Part shown: piece after piece, positions 19,956-31,056 of the stretch
Numbering within the stretch: position 1 is the stretch's first letter
Layout of the letters: every line of letters begins with the position of its first letter
From: Azolla caroliniana
Taxonomy: Eukaryota; Polypodiophyta
DNA length: 64,000 nucleotides
Reading direction: 5' to 3'
NCBI GenBank assembly: GCA_043228905.1
Contig: JBHGNT010000016.1
Span: 8,928,001 to 8,992,000, forward strand
Notes under the pieces: generated by a model
What the model saw: the letters and a program-made list of their open reading frames with translations, nothing else
Told to the model about the DNA's origin: nothing
Database searches by the model: none
Translations under genes and position numbers: made by a program

Positions 19956-22736
19956 TTAATTAGCTCTCCATTTCCCACTCTGGACTCCTTTGCCGGCCGG
20001 TAACAGTAAGAGATGCGGCCAGTTCCCAACTTGGCCTCCACATGCCCGTACTAACGCTTTGACGATCAGCCCATGTCCGTGTTCCACCTTCCCGTTAGCC
20101 TCCGGATTGTACGCTGTGGTGAGCGAGAGTTTAACCCCTAGCTGGTCAAACAACTCTTCTGCCTCTTGCGCGTCCAATTCCCCGCGGTCGGCCATGATCT
20201 TACCGACGCACCCTTACCGGCATACCACATCTTCGATTAGAAACCGGCACACGGCCGTGGTTGTTTTGTTCTGCAACGCTCGACCTTCCACTTGGTTCGT
20301 CAGGTCCTCCCGAGCCAGCACCAGATATCGCATCTGCTCTACCCCCATCAGCATCATCACCAGATCCACCATCCACTTGAAGTGGACGGTCGTAGGGTAG
20401 GTCGGGTGAAGCTCGTCTCGATGTCGGACTATGGAGTGCATCTGACAGCTTTCGCAAGTCGTTACGAACCGATGCATGTCCCGGTATAGTCCCGACCACC
20501 AATACTTCCCCTTCAACTTCTCGAATGTGGCCCATGTCCCGTGGTGTCCGGTCCAAGGACTCTCGTGGTACTCCATAAGCAGCGCTTTCTGCTTGTCCTC
20601 CCTCGCCACTACGCGGAGTGGGGTGCCACTTCGCTTCTTCGGGTGCTTCCATATGCGCCCTCCCCGTAGGAAGAACCGGTACGCCATCTTCCGCACCTGG
20701 TAGGCCTCTTCTGTCGTCGACGCCGCGTCCGACGTCATCGTCCGTAGGAACCTCCCGATTCGGAGCCACTCTCCCTCGTATTCGCTCTCGTCGAACTCGT
20801 TTAATGCCGGAGTGCTCCCCTTTCTTGTTCTTACGTTGGCTGACCCGAAGAAGTCCTCGCCGACTTCTTCGTTATCCGAAACCATGCCGTCCTCGTCGCT
20901 GAACCACACCCTTGAAAGCATATCGGCCATGGCATTATCTTTCCCGGAGATGTGTCGTATCTCCGGGTTCAGGGACTTGATGTACACGATCCACCTAAGC
21001 ATCACCAGGTTCGGAGTCGCGCATCCAGAGACCATACCCAGAATCGGTAGGCAGTCCGTCTCGATGATCACTTCCGTCCCGATCAGATAGTCCTTGTTGG
21101 CCTTTACTGCCGAAATGATACCCCATAGCTCGCGCTTAACTTGGGCGTATCCTCGCTGCCGCTCGCTCAATACCTTCGCCCTGAACCGGATCGGGAATCG
21201 TACGCAGTCCTTGTCCTCCTGATTGATCACCCACTCGATCCCGGTCGGGCTCGTGTCCACCGTCACGTAGATGGGGACTTCCTTGCCGTAAACCGCTTGC
21301 CGGAGAGCCGGTGCCGCAACAAGCGCCTCCTTCAGTCTCCGGACCGACTCCGTGTGCTCCGTCCTCCAGTCGAACCTACACCCTTTCTTCAATAGCTCGT
21401 AGAGCGGTTCCGCGACATGTGCGTAGTGCAGAATCCAGATGTGGTAGAACGCGCATGCACCCAAGAATCTGCAGACCTCCATAACCGACCTGCAATTGTC
21501 CTTCATCACGGAGATGGCTTCTACCTTTGCCGGGGACGGTTTCCGGCCATAGGGCCTGCACAGGTGTCCGACTACCAGGATCTCCGTCTGCCCGAACGTT
21601 GATTTCTTTCCGGAGAAGGTAAGCCGCACGCTCTCGAGCCTTTGCAGCACCTTATCGTAGTCGTTGATGTGGTTCACGATGAACCTCCAGCATCCGTCCG
21701 GCCCGACTGATTCGTCTACATCCTCCACCAGACACCCTTTTATCGGTACGTCGTCTAGGAATGGCATAGTGATGTCCGGGATGCAGTCCCTCAACAGCTT
21801 GTTCATTGTGTTCACCATGTGCGTCACCGAATTCGTTCCTCCTTGCGGTAGGGTACACATCCGCACCGAGCCGAGAGGAGCCCGCATTGTTGTGATGTCC
21901 CTGCTCTCTACGGCTAGTCGGAACTGATCGTACCCCGAGTATAAGTCACTAACGGAATAGATCGACCTTCCGGCGAAGGCCTCCGCAAACTCGTCTATGG
22001 TCGGCCCGATTCCTGCGTTACGGATGGTCACCTTGTTGATCGGTTGCAGGTCTTGTATGAAGCGCAACGTGCCGTTCTTCTTTGGCACCATGAACCACCG
22101 ATTCGAGTATGGGGCACTCGACGGTTCGAGGATGCCCATTTCCACCTTTTGCTTCAGTAGCTCCATCAACATCGGGATGTGAGCTCTGGGCATTGTAATC
22201 GGTTTGAGACTCCACGACACATGTGGTACCGTGAAGATCACCATTGGCTCGATGATTGTCGGGTCTACGCACCCGATCTCCTCTGGCGAGAATGCGAAGG
22301 CCTTCCCGTGCCTTCCGAGCATCCTCCGAAACCGGTCCTCCTCCTCCGGCAGTAGAAAGCCACCCCCACCAACCTTGAGCTCCCGTAGCGTTATGTCGGT
22401 GAACCGGTGCCGTATGCCAGCTGGATTCCGTAAACTTGGGTCCGACGCGACCCCTTTTATCCGCTCTCCACTGCCCTCCGGCAAGGGTGCCGCAACTGGC
22501 CTCACCTTCCGGTTCACAACCTTATACTTCGTATCCACGCGGGCCATTCGATCCGATCCAATCCTCTCCCCAATGTCTGCGATGACTTCGTACATTCCCA
22601 TTGAGCTAACCGGAACGGTCCGGTCTTCGCTAAGGCCTTCATTGACCAACTTTCGTAATTCGCCCAAGGTGTCGTCAAAAGAGACCGCCTCCACGGTGCC
22701 GCTAATTTCTTCGTCGGGGGAGAGGACTGCACACAC
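19956..22736 (-). pseudogene. Pol of element G (RT, RNase H, partial integrase)
   Basis: The frame 22736-20214 (840 codons) encodes RT (VPKKNGTLRFIQDLQ, LPQGGTNS, catalytic MPFLDDVPIKG), RNase H (YVTVDTSPTGIEW, IIETDCLPILG) and the integrase start (HESPWTGHHGTWATF, CESCQ, the MVDL Asp). A TAA at 20214 stands where A has Tyr (CRYGC); the frame then continues with ADRGELD and NGKVEHGHG, so the three integrase acids survive. The protein ends at the element break after NWPH. It is close to A in every domain but more GC-rich at third positions. Confidence 0.9.
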
Positions 22737-22894
22737 CCTAAGTAGTCTCTCCTCTCACTTCCTCTCCTGGCTACTGATGCCGGTTAACGTATAACCTCCG
22801 TTATCGGAGAACCAAAATTTCCTACCTATAATACATGTGTGGGGTTCTTCCGGGATGTCCGGACTATCGCGGCTTCACGCCTTGATAGCCCTCT

Positions 22895-23747
22895 CTAAAA
22901 ATCCCCTTGGTTGTCGCCGTCGAGGGTCTCGCGGTTTCGCTCGTGGCTGGGTCGCACAGTCATGAATTGGACGGAATGCCGACCGTCTTGGCTCTTGACG
23001 CGCGCATACGCCGAACCATTGTCCAGTACGTTCATCTCCATGTGTGCTGCCGTAATGTACGGTTCACTGAGAATTACCGGGTGCGGGGAAGTCTCCTGCA
23101 CGAAGAAATGTTGATCTATCTCTACGTCGCTGCGTGTATCTTCCACCCGTGCTTGGCGTTGATCGGCCATTTCCCCTTTTTATAGAAGTCCATGGACATC
23201 AGGTTGATCTCCGAACCGTGGTCTACCAATGCCACCATCGGCTCCTGGACATCGCCGATCCGAACAGGGGTTTCCGTAGTGGCCCTAGCCCAATGCGGCT
23301 TCGCGTAGTGGCTTTCCGCCAACTCATCCTCTAGGGCCGTGTCTTCTAAGTGCGTCGTCTGCACTTCCACCGGCCTCCGCGGTTCCGGCTCCGCCGAGAG
23401 CCTCTTCCGCTTCAGCAAGTCCACGATGGAGTTGTGGAACTCCTTCTTGGCGATTCCTAGCACCTCCCGTAGCGACAACTTCCGACCAACACCTCGAGCA
23501 GTTCTGTGTGGATGCTCGGCGTCACCACCCGAGGGAATCCGGATAGCCGCATGTCCACCGAGATGTCCCTCATGATCATTTTGGCCTAATAGGCCTCCAA
23601 GTAGCTCGTTGCATTCTTCCCACTGAATCGACCTATGGTGCCGACGATTGACTCAATGGCCCTGTCCAGGGCACCCGTTCCCTCGCGAGCACTCACTAGC
23701 CGGTCGACGGCTATGGCCATAGCTTTAGCAAGCTCGGATCCCCTCAT
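22895..23747 (-). pseudogene. Gag remnant and protease of element G
   Basis: From the Met at 23747 about 95 residues of Gag amino end are readable (MRGSELAKAMAIAVDRLV, RFSGKNATSYLEAY), homologous to the start of D's Gag. The sequence then jumps straight to the region before protease (KLSLREVLGIAKKEFH), so about 330 residues including the zinc knuckle are deleted. The protease has ALVDHGSEINLMS. The frame shifts near 23120, and a segment with FFVQETSPHPVILSEPYI follows. A TAG interrupts the Gag part near 23587. Confidence 0.8.
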
Positions 23748-23791
23748 CCTTCACTTCTTTGCCGCCTGTTTCACATCGGGTTCACCAAATA

Positions 23792-24435
23792 TGTCGAGTT
23801 GTTACGCTCTTCGTGTGCGGAAAGAGGTGGGACCGCGGGGCCCTTGAACCAAGGAGCATGAGAAAGAAGAGAGAGAGAGAGAGAGCAGCTTGCAGAAACA
23901 TAGAGGGAGAAAGAGAGAGAGAACAAAGTCTTAATTACAAAATCAATAGCGATTACAACCGGCAAGCCGGCAATGGACCCAACTCAGGCGAATACACACA
24001 CACACACACGATGCTCACGCACGCACACAGCCCCGACTGCACTATGGAGCCTTTGCCGGAAGCACACGGGCTGTCCACGAAGCAGAGGCAACTCAGTCCA
24101 AAATCCTGCAGAGAATGACGAACGATGGAGGAGTGAGCTCAGTCCCAGTCCGATAGCACTTCGTCCTCGCTCCCCAAAAACGCGATCCTTCATCCGCCTT
24201 CATCCTTCCCTTTTATAGGCCGTCGAGGCAGGCCGTTGCACCCTCGGTTTCATCAATTTATTCTCTATCTGATACTATTTGATTTCCTAGACATTCAATG
24301 CGTCACATCTAGTCTATTTACCCCCATCGTCCTACTCCTCGTTATGTACAAGGTATTAATTGGTGTGGAAAGTGTAGGGCCGGTTCATGTGCCCTGCTTC
24401 GCCGATTCCGCTTCTGGCTGGTTTTCTTCACGACA
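23792..24435 (-). repeat. 5' LTR of element G
   Basis: 644-bp LTR bounded by TGTCG and CGACA in inverted orientation. It contains GA-rich and CA microsatellites (about 23870-23925 and 23995-24010). The primer site (minus strand TGGTGAACCCGATGTGAA) ends it at about 23771-23788. On the far side CCGTT continues the C3 reverse-transcriptase frame. Confidence 0.8.
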
Positions 24436-26477
24436 CCGTTTTCGATCATGAAGGATTCGACTTTCCGGTACCATTGCCGTGGAGCTTGCTTCAACCCGTG
24501 CAGGCTCTTCCTCAATCGGCATACCAAGTTTTCTTTACCTTTTATTACAAATCCTTCCGGTTGCTACATATATATCTCCTCTTCGAGATCTCCGTACAGA
24601 AATGCCGTCTTGGCATCCAATTGTTCGACTTTGAGATCCATGCTGGCCGCAATGCTCAACATGGTTCGGATGGATGTCATCTTCACTACCAGGACAAATA
24701 TTTCGTTGAAATCCACACCCTTCTTCTGTTGAAACCCTTTTACGACAATTTGTGCTTTGTATCTGGGTGGATTTCGGCCATCTCCTGGTTTCAACTTGTA
24801 TACCCACTTATTTCAGAATGCATTCTTCCCCTTCGGAAACTTGCTTAGTTCGTATGTGTGGTTCTCATGCAAGGAATCCATCTCCTCTTGCATGGCACGT
24901 AACCACTCTCGGTTGTGGGTATCTTTCTTAGCTTCTTTGTAGCTTTCCGGCTCCCCCTCATCGGTTAACAGCACGTGTTCTTCATCCAAAAATCTTGAGG
25001 GGGATCTTCGCTCTCTAAGGGGGTATCTTCGGCCTACGTTCGGTACAATTAGTCCGTCCTCAACCTCTTTGTCCGAGTTGATTTTGGTTCCTCGTTTGGC
25101 CGACTCCCCTTGATCATCAGTCGTTTCTTGATTTTGCCGAGTATTAGATCGATCGATTGGTACGTGTTCGATTTCGATCGAACCATCTTCTACATGATCC
25201 AGAGCATCGACTCGGCTCGATTCAGTGGTTGGAGACTTTTTCTTGTTCTCCCAATCAATCATTGTCTTCTTTTCCATGAAGACAATGTCTTGGCTTCTAA
25301 TCACCTTCTTCTCAGCTATGTACCATAGCCGATAGCCGAACTCATCATCGCCGTAACCGAGAAATATGCACGGGTGCGATTTCGGGTCTAATTTCCCTGT
25401 CTGGTTCTTTGCCACATCCACAAAAGCAAGACAACCGAACACCCTCAAATGTCAGTACGACATGTCTTTGCTGGTCCACACCCGTTGTGGAATATCACCG
25501 TCCAAGAGTAGTGAGGGTGATCGATTTATCACATATGCTGCTGTCATTAGCGCCTCAACCCATAACGTTTTCGGTAATTTCGCATGTGCAAGCATGCTTC
25601 AGACTCTCTCCATTATGGTCCGATTCATTCTCTCGGCCAACCCATTCAACTCTGGCGTTTTTGGCACGGTATACTCAAGCCGGATTCCTTCTTTTCGGCA
25701 AATATTCTTTGAACGGTCCGCGGTACTCTCCGCCATTGTCCGCTCGGACTGCCTTCAACTTACGACCGGTTTCTCTCTCGGCCCTCGCTTGGAACTCTTT
25801 GAAGACGGATAACACTTGATCCTTCGTCTTCAACACAGAAGCCCACAATTTCTGGCTATAGTCTTCTATAAAGTTCACGATATTGTGAACCACTATGCAA
25901 CTTCGAGTCCACGTAGCATACATCCGTATGCACGAGTTCCAACGGTATCTTCTTCCTCATTGGGGGCCAAGCAATCTGTGCATTTCTCAAGTTGCACATT
26001 CTTCACTTCCGGAATGAGGTTGTCCTTGGCAAGCTTTCGCATCCCCATTTGGCTCCTATGCCACAGTTCACCGACTGTTTCAGATGCCACATTCAACTTC
26101 CCCACGGCATAATCGTGCATTCATTACGTACAATGTGTTGGTTTTCCGTGCTCGAGCCACGATTAGGCTCCCCTTGTAGAACTTCATGATACCATTCCGG
26201 ATGCTACCCATGTAGCCTTCATCATCCAGTTGACCGGCTGATATCAGGTTCAAACGAACCTCCGGAACGTGTCGAACATCTCTCTGCACGAGTCTGCAAC
26301 CAGTTGAGGTCACCAAACACATGTCTCCAATGCCGACAATTTGGCATGCTTCTTCATTTCCCATCTTTACGGATCTGAGATCATCGGCCCTGTATGATGA
26401 GAAGCATTTCCGGTCAGGGGTTAGGTGAAGTGACACACCCGAATCGACCACCCATGTCGATTCATCGCTAAAAAGGT
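24436..26477 (-). mobile_element. Ty1/copia element C3, internal fragment
   Basis: Minus-strand copia polyprotein in pieces, from high to low coordinate: protease (WVVDSGVSLHLTPDRKCF, 26440), pre-integrase zinc region (LWHRSQMG, CTDCL), integrase core (FIEDYSQKLWA, VRADNGGEYRG), linker, and RT start (RYKAQIVVKGFQQKKG, LDAKTAFLYGDLEEE, SLHGLKQAPRQWY). It is cut at 24436 by element G inside the RT and at 26477 by the LTR of C1. Neither LTR is in the window. Multiple frame changes make it a pseudogene. Confidence 0.88.
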
Positions 26478-26689
26478 TGTTATCCTTTAGGCTGGACAAG
26501 CCCTAACACAGGGTGTCCCTATGGAACACTTCACCAAAGGGTGGTACGGTGAGATATGGATGGACCGTGGTATCAAATGGGTCTTAATCGGTTATTAATC
26601 GGCATTGTTAATGATCGTATTAAAAAATGGGAAGGAAAGAGTGGTTGCAATGCAGCGGAAGATGAACGTATGTGTGTGTGTGTGTAATA

Positions 26690-26764
<75 letters not shown>

Positions 26765-26944
26765 AAAAAGTGTATATGATATTAACAAAACGAAATACAT
26801 CCAATAGTGACTAAGTTACAATGAGTTGGTTTATATACCAACTAAGCTAGGGCAAGCACCCTTTCTACTATTTACAAAACTAGCCTGGAATGTCCATGAG
26901 CTTGTGTGAAACCTATCTATGGGAAGTTGAGTTCAATTCTCAAC
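26478..26944 (-). repeat. 3' LTR of copia element C1
   Basis: On the minus strand it starts TGTTGAGAATTG right after a G-rich tract (GAAGGGGCG) and ends GGATAACA, about 467 bp. It contains an uninterrupted GA run of about 65 bases (26695-26761) and a GT run. The end facing 26478-26560 holds the stem-loop module shared with the LTR of gypsy B. It abuts the C3 protease frame. Boundaries are inferred from one copy only, because the other LTR lies outside the window. Confidence 0.65.
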
Positions 26945-27949
26945 ACGCCCCTTCGAACACAACTTCCATCTGTCGGAAAGTCGTTCGGTTCATACTTCGA
27001 CTTGTCTAGTCGGTTGTGTTGCGTATTGCATAGCCTATCTGTGTTGCGTCTGCGTACTCCCCCTCAAGCTCAGCAATGTGGACGACGTGAGACCAAGATC
27101 TGATGCAAATTGCCCAAGCTTGTCGACGCCTAAGGCCTTCGTAAAGATATCAACGACTTGTAGGTGTGCGCTGATGTGTTGGAGGTCAATTTCTCCGGCC
27201 TGGACGCGCTCATGGATGAAGTGGTAGTGCACTTCGATGTGTTTAGTCCGCGCGTGAAATACGGGGCTACACGCCAGGTAGATACTACTCATGTTGTCGT
27301 AGTACAGGCATATTAGATCTTTGATGGGTACGCCCAGATCTTTTAGTATACGCTTACGCCATACAGCTTCGCATGCGGCAACTGCCGCGCCCCTGTATTC
27401 GGCTTCTGTGCTTGACAATGCGACTGTCTGTTGTTTCTTGCTGCTCCAGGAGATCACTTCGCTGCCGAGGGAGAAAACAAATCCGGCTGTGGATCGTCTA
27501 TCTGCTTTGTATCCTGCCCAGTCCGCGTCTGTGTACCCTTCAAGTCGAATGGTCGTATTCGACTCATACAAGATGCCATAATCCACTGTTGTGCTGACAT
27601 ATCGTAGTATCCTCTTAGTGCAATCGAGGTGAAGGTTTCTTGGATTCTGCATGAATTGGCTAAGTAGGCCGACTGAATAACTGAGGTCGGGTCGCGTAAT
27701 GGTTAGGTAGATTAGACTGCCGATCAGTTGACGATACTGAGTCAACTCGCTCGCGGTCGTGCCAGAACTAGCATCGATCTTGAGATTACGTTCAAGAGGG
27801 GTAGTCATAGGTTTGCACTCTATCATTCCGAACTTGTAGAGTAAGTTGAGAATGTAGTGCCGTTGTGAGATCAGGATCCCGACTGGTGTCTGAATTACTT
27901 CAATACCTAGAAAGTAATGAAGTTCATGCAGGTCCTTTAGTTCGAATCT
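26945..27949 (-). pseudogene. C1 reverse transcriptase end and RNase H
   Basis: Copia RT carboxy end (ELHYFLGIEV, SQRHYILNLLYKFGM) and RNase H (GYTDADWAGYKADRRSTAGF, LSSTEAEYRGAA, VDIFTKALG). It is nearly free of stops down to 27035, where it ends just after the LRGS polypurine-encoding block. The frame is cut at 27949 by the LTR of C2 and resumes at 62258, where SLLSGRF joins to ELHYF across the AATCT duplication. The product would make cDNA and degrade the RNA strand. Confidence 0.92.
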
Positions 27950-28405
27950 TGTGAAAGAATAGTGTGCGGAAGCAATAGAAAACCGAAAACATAGAAACGC
28001 ATGTATAATGGAGAGCTTGAATATACACAGTACGCGGGAGAGAGAGCGAGAGAGAGAGAGAGAAATAGCAGAACATAAGACTCTATTCAAAATAACTCTA
28101 AAACTCTGTAATACTCTGTACATCGTATGTGTTCAGTGAACACTTTTATACAAGTCCATATGGACTGACAGAAATACGGTGTACTTCAATGCTCACACGA
28201 GCATCTGACACTAACTACAAGACCTTAACTACCTAGTAGTCTAGCTGCTACTTGGATTCCGGTTACTGCTTGATCCGGCTAACTGACTCCCCAGCTCACC
28301 GGCTCACTTGCTCACCATCTAACCGATTCGGCTCATCCTTCCGGATGGCGATCCGGCTCAACCTTCTTCAGCCGATCCGAATCCGGTTGAGCTTGCCGCT
28401 CAACA
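27950..28405 (-). repeat. 3' LTR of C2
   Basis: 456 bp. The plus strand reads TGTGAAAGAATA...CTCAACA. It contains a GA-rich tract (about 28037-28062) and a CCGG-rich block near 28260-28390 (repeats such as ATCCGGCT). It is about 90% alike to 61801-62252 by eye. Confidence 0.92.
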
Positions 28406-29511
28406 CTCCCCCTCAAGCTCAACTTGAGGTTGGATCATAGTGTTAGTGTCGATGGTAGCCAGTTCTTCTACCTGGCTCCTTCTGGCGTCACTTCGCCTCG
28501 TTCGCGCTCCTCGTCCGGTCCGGTCTGGTTTGCCGCGACCCTTCTGTTGATGCGCACCTTGACCTCCTCGGTCGGCTTGTTTGCTCAACAAGCCCAATTC
28601 TGCTCCATCGCTACTGTGACTTTGGCACTTGCCGATTCGCTGATTCCTTCGTGTTGTCGTCGATTTTCGCTGCCTTCTCGTCCTCTTGGCCTTGAATGGA
28701 TCCGATTCTTCCGAATCCATCTGTTGAACCGAATCGGCTGCCTCCGAATCGTTCCAGCTCTTGTCTGAATCAGTCGCTCCCAATTCGTCTTCCGGGTCCA
28801 GGCCCTTCACCACATCAGACCATGTCAGGGACTTGGCCTTCTTCTTCCGGTCGGCTATGTCCTTGTTGACTCTGCCGCCGTTGCCGCTTGTTCCGACTTG
28901 TTCGGATGTGTCAACTTTGTTTGTCGACTCGACTCCTTTCTTCTTCTTGTTTCTCGCATTGTCGGTTTTTCCCTCACCGGCACAATCGACAATTTCTTTG
29001 CCTTTGTCCGTTCCGGTGTCATTGCCCGTTCTCCCCCTCAAGTGTGGCACGTCAAGATGCTGAACACCAAGCATTTCGGTGAAGTGTTGCAACTTGTCCG
29101 ATCCGAGCGTTTTGGTGAAGATATCGGCAACTTGCCGATCCGTATGAACATACCGAAGTTCGACTTCACCGCTCAGGACACGCTCACGCACGAAGTGGTA
29201 GTGCATTTGTGCGAGCATGGAATACAGGGTGCTTGGCGAGCTGCATGTTGCTTATGTTGTCGCAGTAGATTAGGATCGGGGTCGGCACCTCGATCCACAG
29301 GTCTTGCAGTAGTCGCCGAAGCCAAATGTCTTCACAGGTGGCAACGGTAGCGCCCCGATATTCAACCTCAATTCCCGAAAGGGCCATTGTTGGTTGCTTT
29401 TTGTTGCTCCACGCTATAGCCATGCTACCAAGGGAAAACATATAGCCGGAGTTGGATCGGCGATCCGATGCATCGCCGGCCCAGTCAGCATCGGTTTAGC
29501 CGACTAGCTCT
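28406..29511 (-). pseudogene. C2 RNase H end with an unusual charged tail
   Basis: 29500-29230 encodes the RNase H core (TDADWAGDASDRRSNSGYMF, a degenerate ALSGIEVEYRGA) and 29218-29100 the end (MHYHFVRERVLSGEVEL, VADIFTKTLGSDK). Copia proteins normally stop soon after this (here VPHLRGRTG). In C2 the frame stays open for about 210 more residues, rich in Lys, Arg, Asp, Glu and Ser, including SLTWSDVVKGL and a basic KRTRRQRKS cluster, and stops only in the first bases of the LTR. The function of the tail is unknown; it is nuclear-localisation-like in composition. The RNase H is cut at 29511 by segment X. Confidence 0.8.
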
Positions 29512-29745
29512 TAACACCAAGTCATTTGAAACAAGTAATATGTCGTATTCTCTTTTGCCATAGTTGGTGAGATGTAGAAAAGTACCCTAATTTAGCATGA
29601 TTTTGAAAATGTACAATGCATGCGTACCTATTTTGCGAATGGATGGTGAAATATAGAACCAAATAAAATCCAAGCATTTGGTGAATTGTATACGTCTTGT
29701 TTTCGTGTCAATTTGTATATCCTGGAGTACAATTGAATACTAGGT
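29512..29745. other. Unassigned AT-rich DNA at the left of segment X
   Basis: About 230 bases between the C2 break and the LTR-like repeat. No ORF, known motif or terminal repeat is recognised. If segment X is a DNA transposon, its left terminus is here. Confidence 0.35.
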
Positions 29746-30425
29746 TGAATATTAAACATCTTTATTGACAGGGGCTACACGCTCCCGATAAACAACGCTC
29801 GGCCACAACCGAGCTTAGAATCATGAAACACAGAAAACGGATAATGAACGCATGACACAATGACGAGAAGAGTACACAGGATGTTAATGTGGAAAACCCA
29901 AACTAGGGAAAAAACCATGGCAGCCCACAGATTGCAAACTATCACTATATCAGAATGTACAAATGGTAAAGCACCGAAGCAACGACCTCGAGCTTTCTAT
30001 CTTCGCCACAGGTGGCGGTTACAACAGAGGCAACGACCTCTTCCTCACTCTCACTCTCTCTGTACACAGTTACGCGCTCTAATCTTGCGCCAACAAGAAT
30101 GACAACGATACTTACTAAGTTTTCCCTAAGTCATATTTATACTAATATGACTTTTCGGCTATTTACAAATATAGTCCCGATGGACTCTAAGAAACATATT
30201 TACGAATATGTCCCTTCATCCGGTGAGCACTCCTCACCGGGCCTGCATCATCCGGCGCTTGCCAGGCACACGTCATCCGGTTCTTACTGGGTCTTCCGTT
30301 GCCGGGTACTCGTCATCCGGTTCTCACCGGGTCTTCCGTAGCCGGTTACTCGACAGGCCTCGGCCGAGTTTGCTCATCATTGCTGTTCTTCTCACTTCCC
30401 ATCCGGAGGGACCTGTTTCCTAACA
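29746..30425 (-). repeat. Putative solo LTR
   Basis: The plus strand begins TGAATATTAAAC and ends TCCTAACA (minus strand TGTTAGGA). The middle holds a TATTTATAC block and, at 30212-30355, four or five CCGG-centred direct repeats (ATCCGGTTCTCACCGGG type) like those in the LTR of D. No matching target duplication was found, so the ends are tentative. Confidence 0.35.
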
Positions 30426-31056
30426 TTTGTTTGGTATCCATATTCAAATTGTAGAGTAAAACTACATAAACCCTAAATGTTAATATTTGGTTTAGGGTTG
30501 AGGAGAAAAGTAGTCCCCCACTTGTTGGATGGGTATATCGATAGTTTCGTTGTATAATGTCATATAATCCATCACAATGTAATTGGTAAGAGTAACAATT
30601 ATGTACCACGTTCATTTATACTATTTGAAACTAACAGACTTGGAACGTAGCTAACTGAAAACCTTTTATTATCAAGAACATTCACAAGTTCATGTATATA
30701 ATCATGCTAGGAGAAATGAGAAAGTATAATATCATGTTAATACCCCAAACTGGAGAAGAGCATGGTGACCAATCATATGTATATACAAATTACAGTTCAA
30801 AAAATGATTAAAAAGTGAAATTATGAACGGGTGAATAAAATTAAATGGTAAACGGTTACTTTTGTTCTCATATACAAAAACAATATCAAGTCAAGGTATA
30901 CATTATGCCTCAAAAATCCTCAAAGTATACATTATGCCATCTAAATCAATCTATAAGAAAATCTGGCACACTAGGCTCTTCAGGCGTTGATTGTTCTAGA
31001 CTATTCTCGTTTGTGTCATCTCCACGCTCTCCTGAATCTGATGTATGTTCAAGGGT
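30426..31056. other. Region 3' of the methyltransferase gene, no gene seen
   Basis: AT-rich sequence with no coding signature. It is presumably the 3' flank of the methyltransferase gene, with possible poly(A) signals (AATAAA at 30835). At its upper edge (31052-31071) lies a short interstitial telomere-type repeat, GGGTTTAGGGTTTAGGG, which overlaps the methyltransferase stop codon. Confidence 0.45.

Larger units (their letters stand above)
19946..24435 (-). mobile_element. Ty3/gypsy element G, gag-deleted and 3'-truncated
   Basis: Minus-strand relative of element A. Its 5' LTR (23792-24435) begins TGTCGTGAAG on the minus strand like A, followed by the same type of primer site, a gag with a large internal deletion, the protease and a long pol ORF. 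It is truncated inside the integrase near 19985 by the junction with B. It sits in the RT of copia C3, with CCGTT beside the LTR, the same short target seen for A. It cannot move on its own. Confidence 0.85.

Noticed and set aside
1-24527. C0 and C3 considered as halves of one copia
   Set aside because: Both contain the integrase core region (C0 SEGGKEY, C3 VRADNGGEY), so they overlap and must be different elements.
26573-26804. Leu/Ser-repeat open frames
   Set aside because: They are translation of the GA/CT microsatellite in the C1 LTR.
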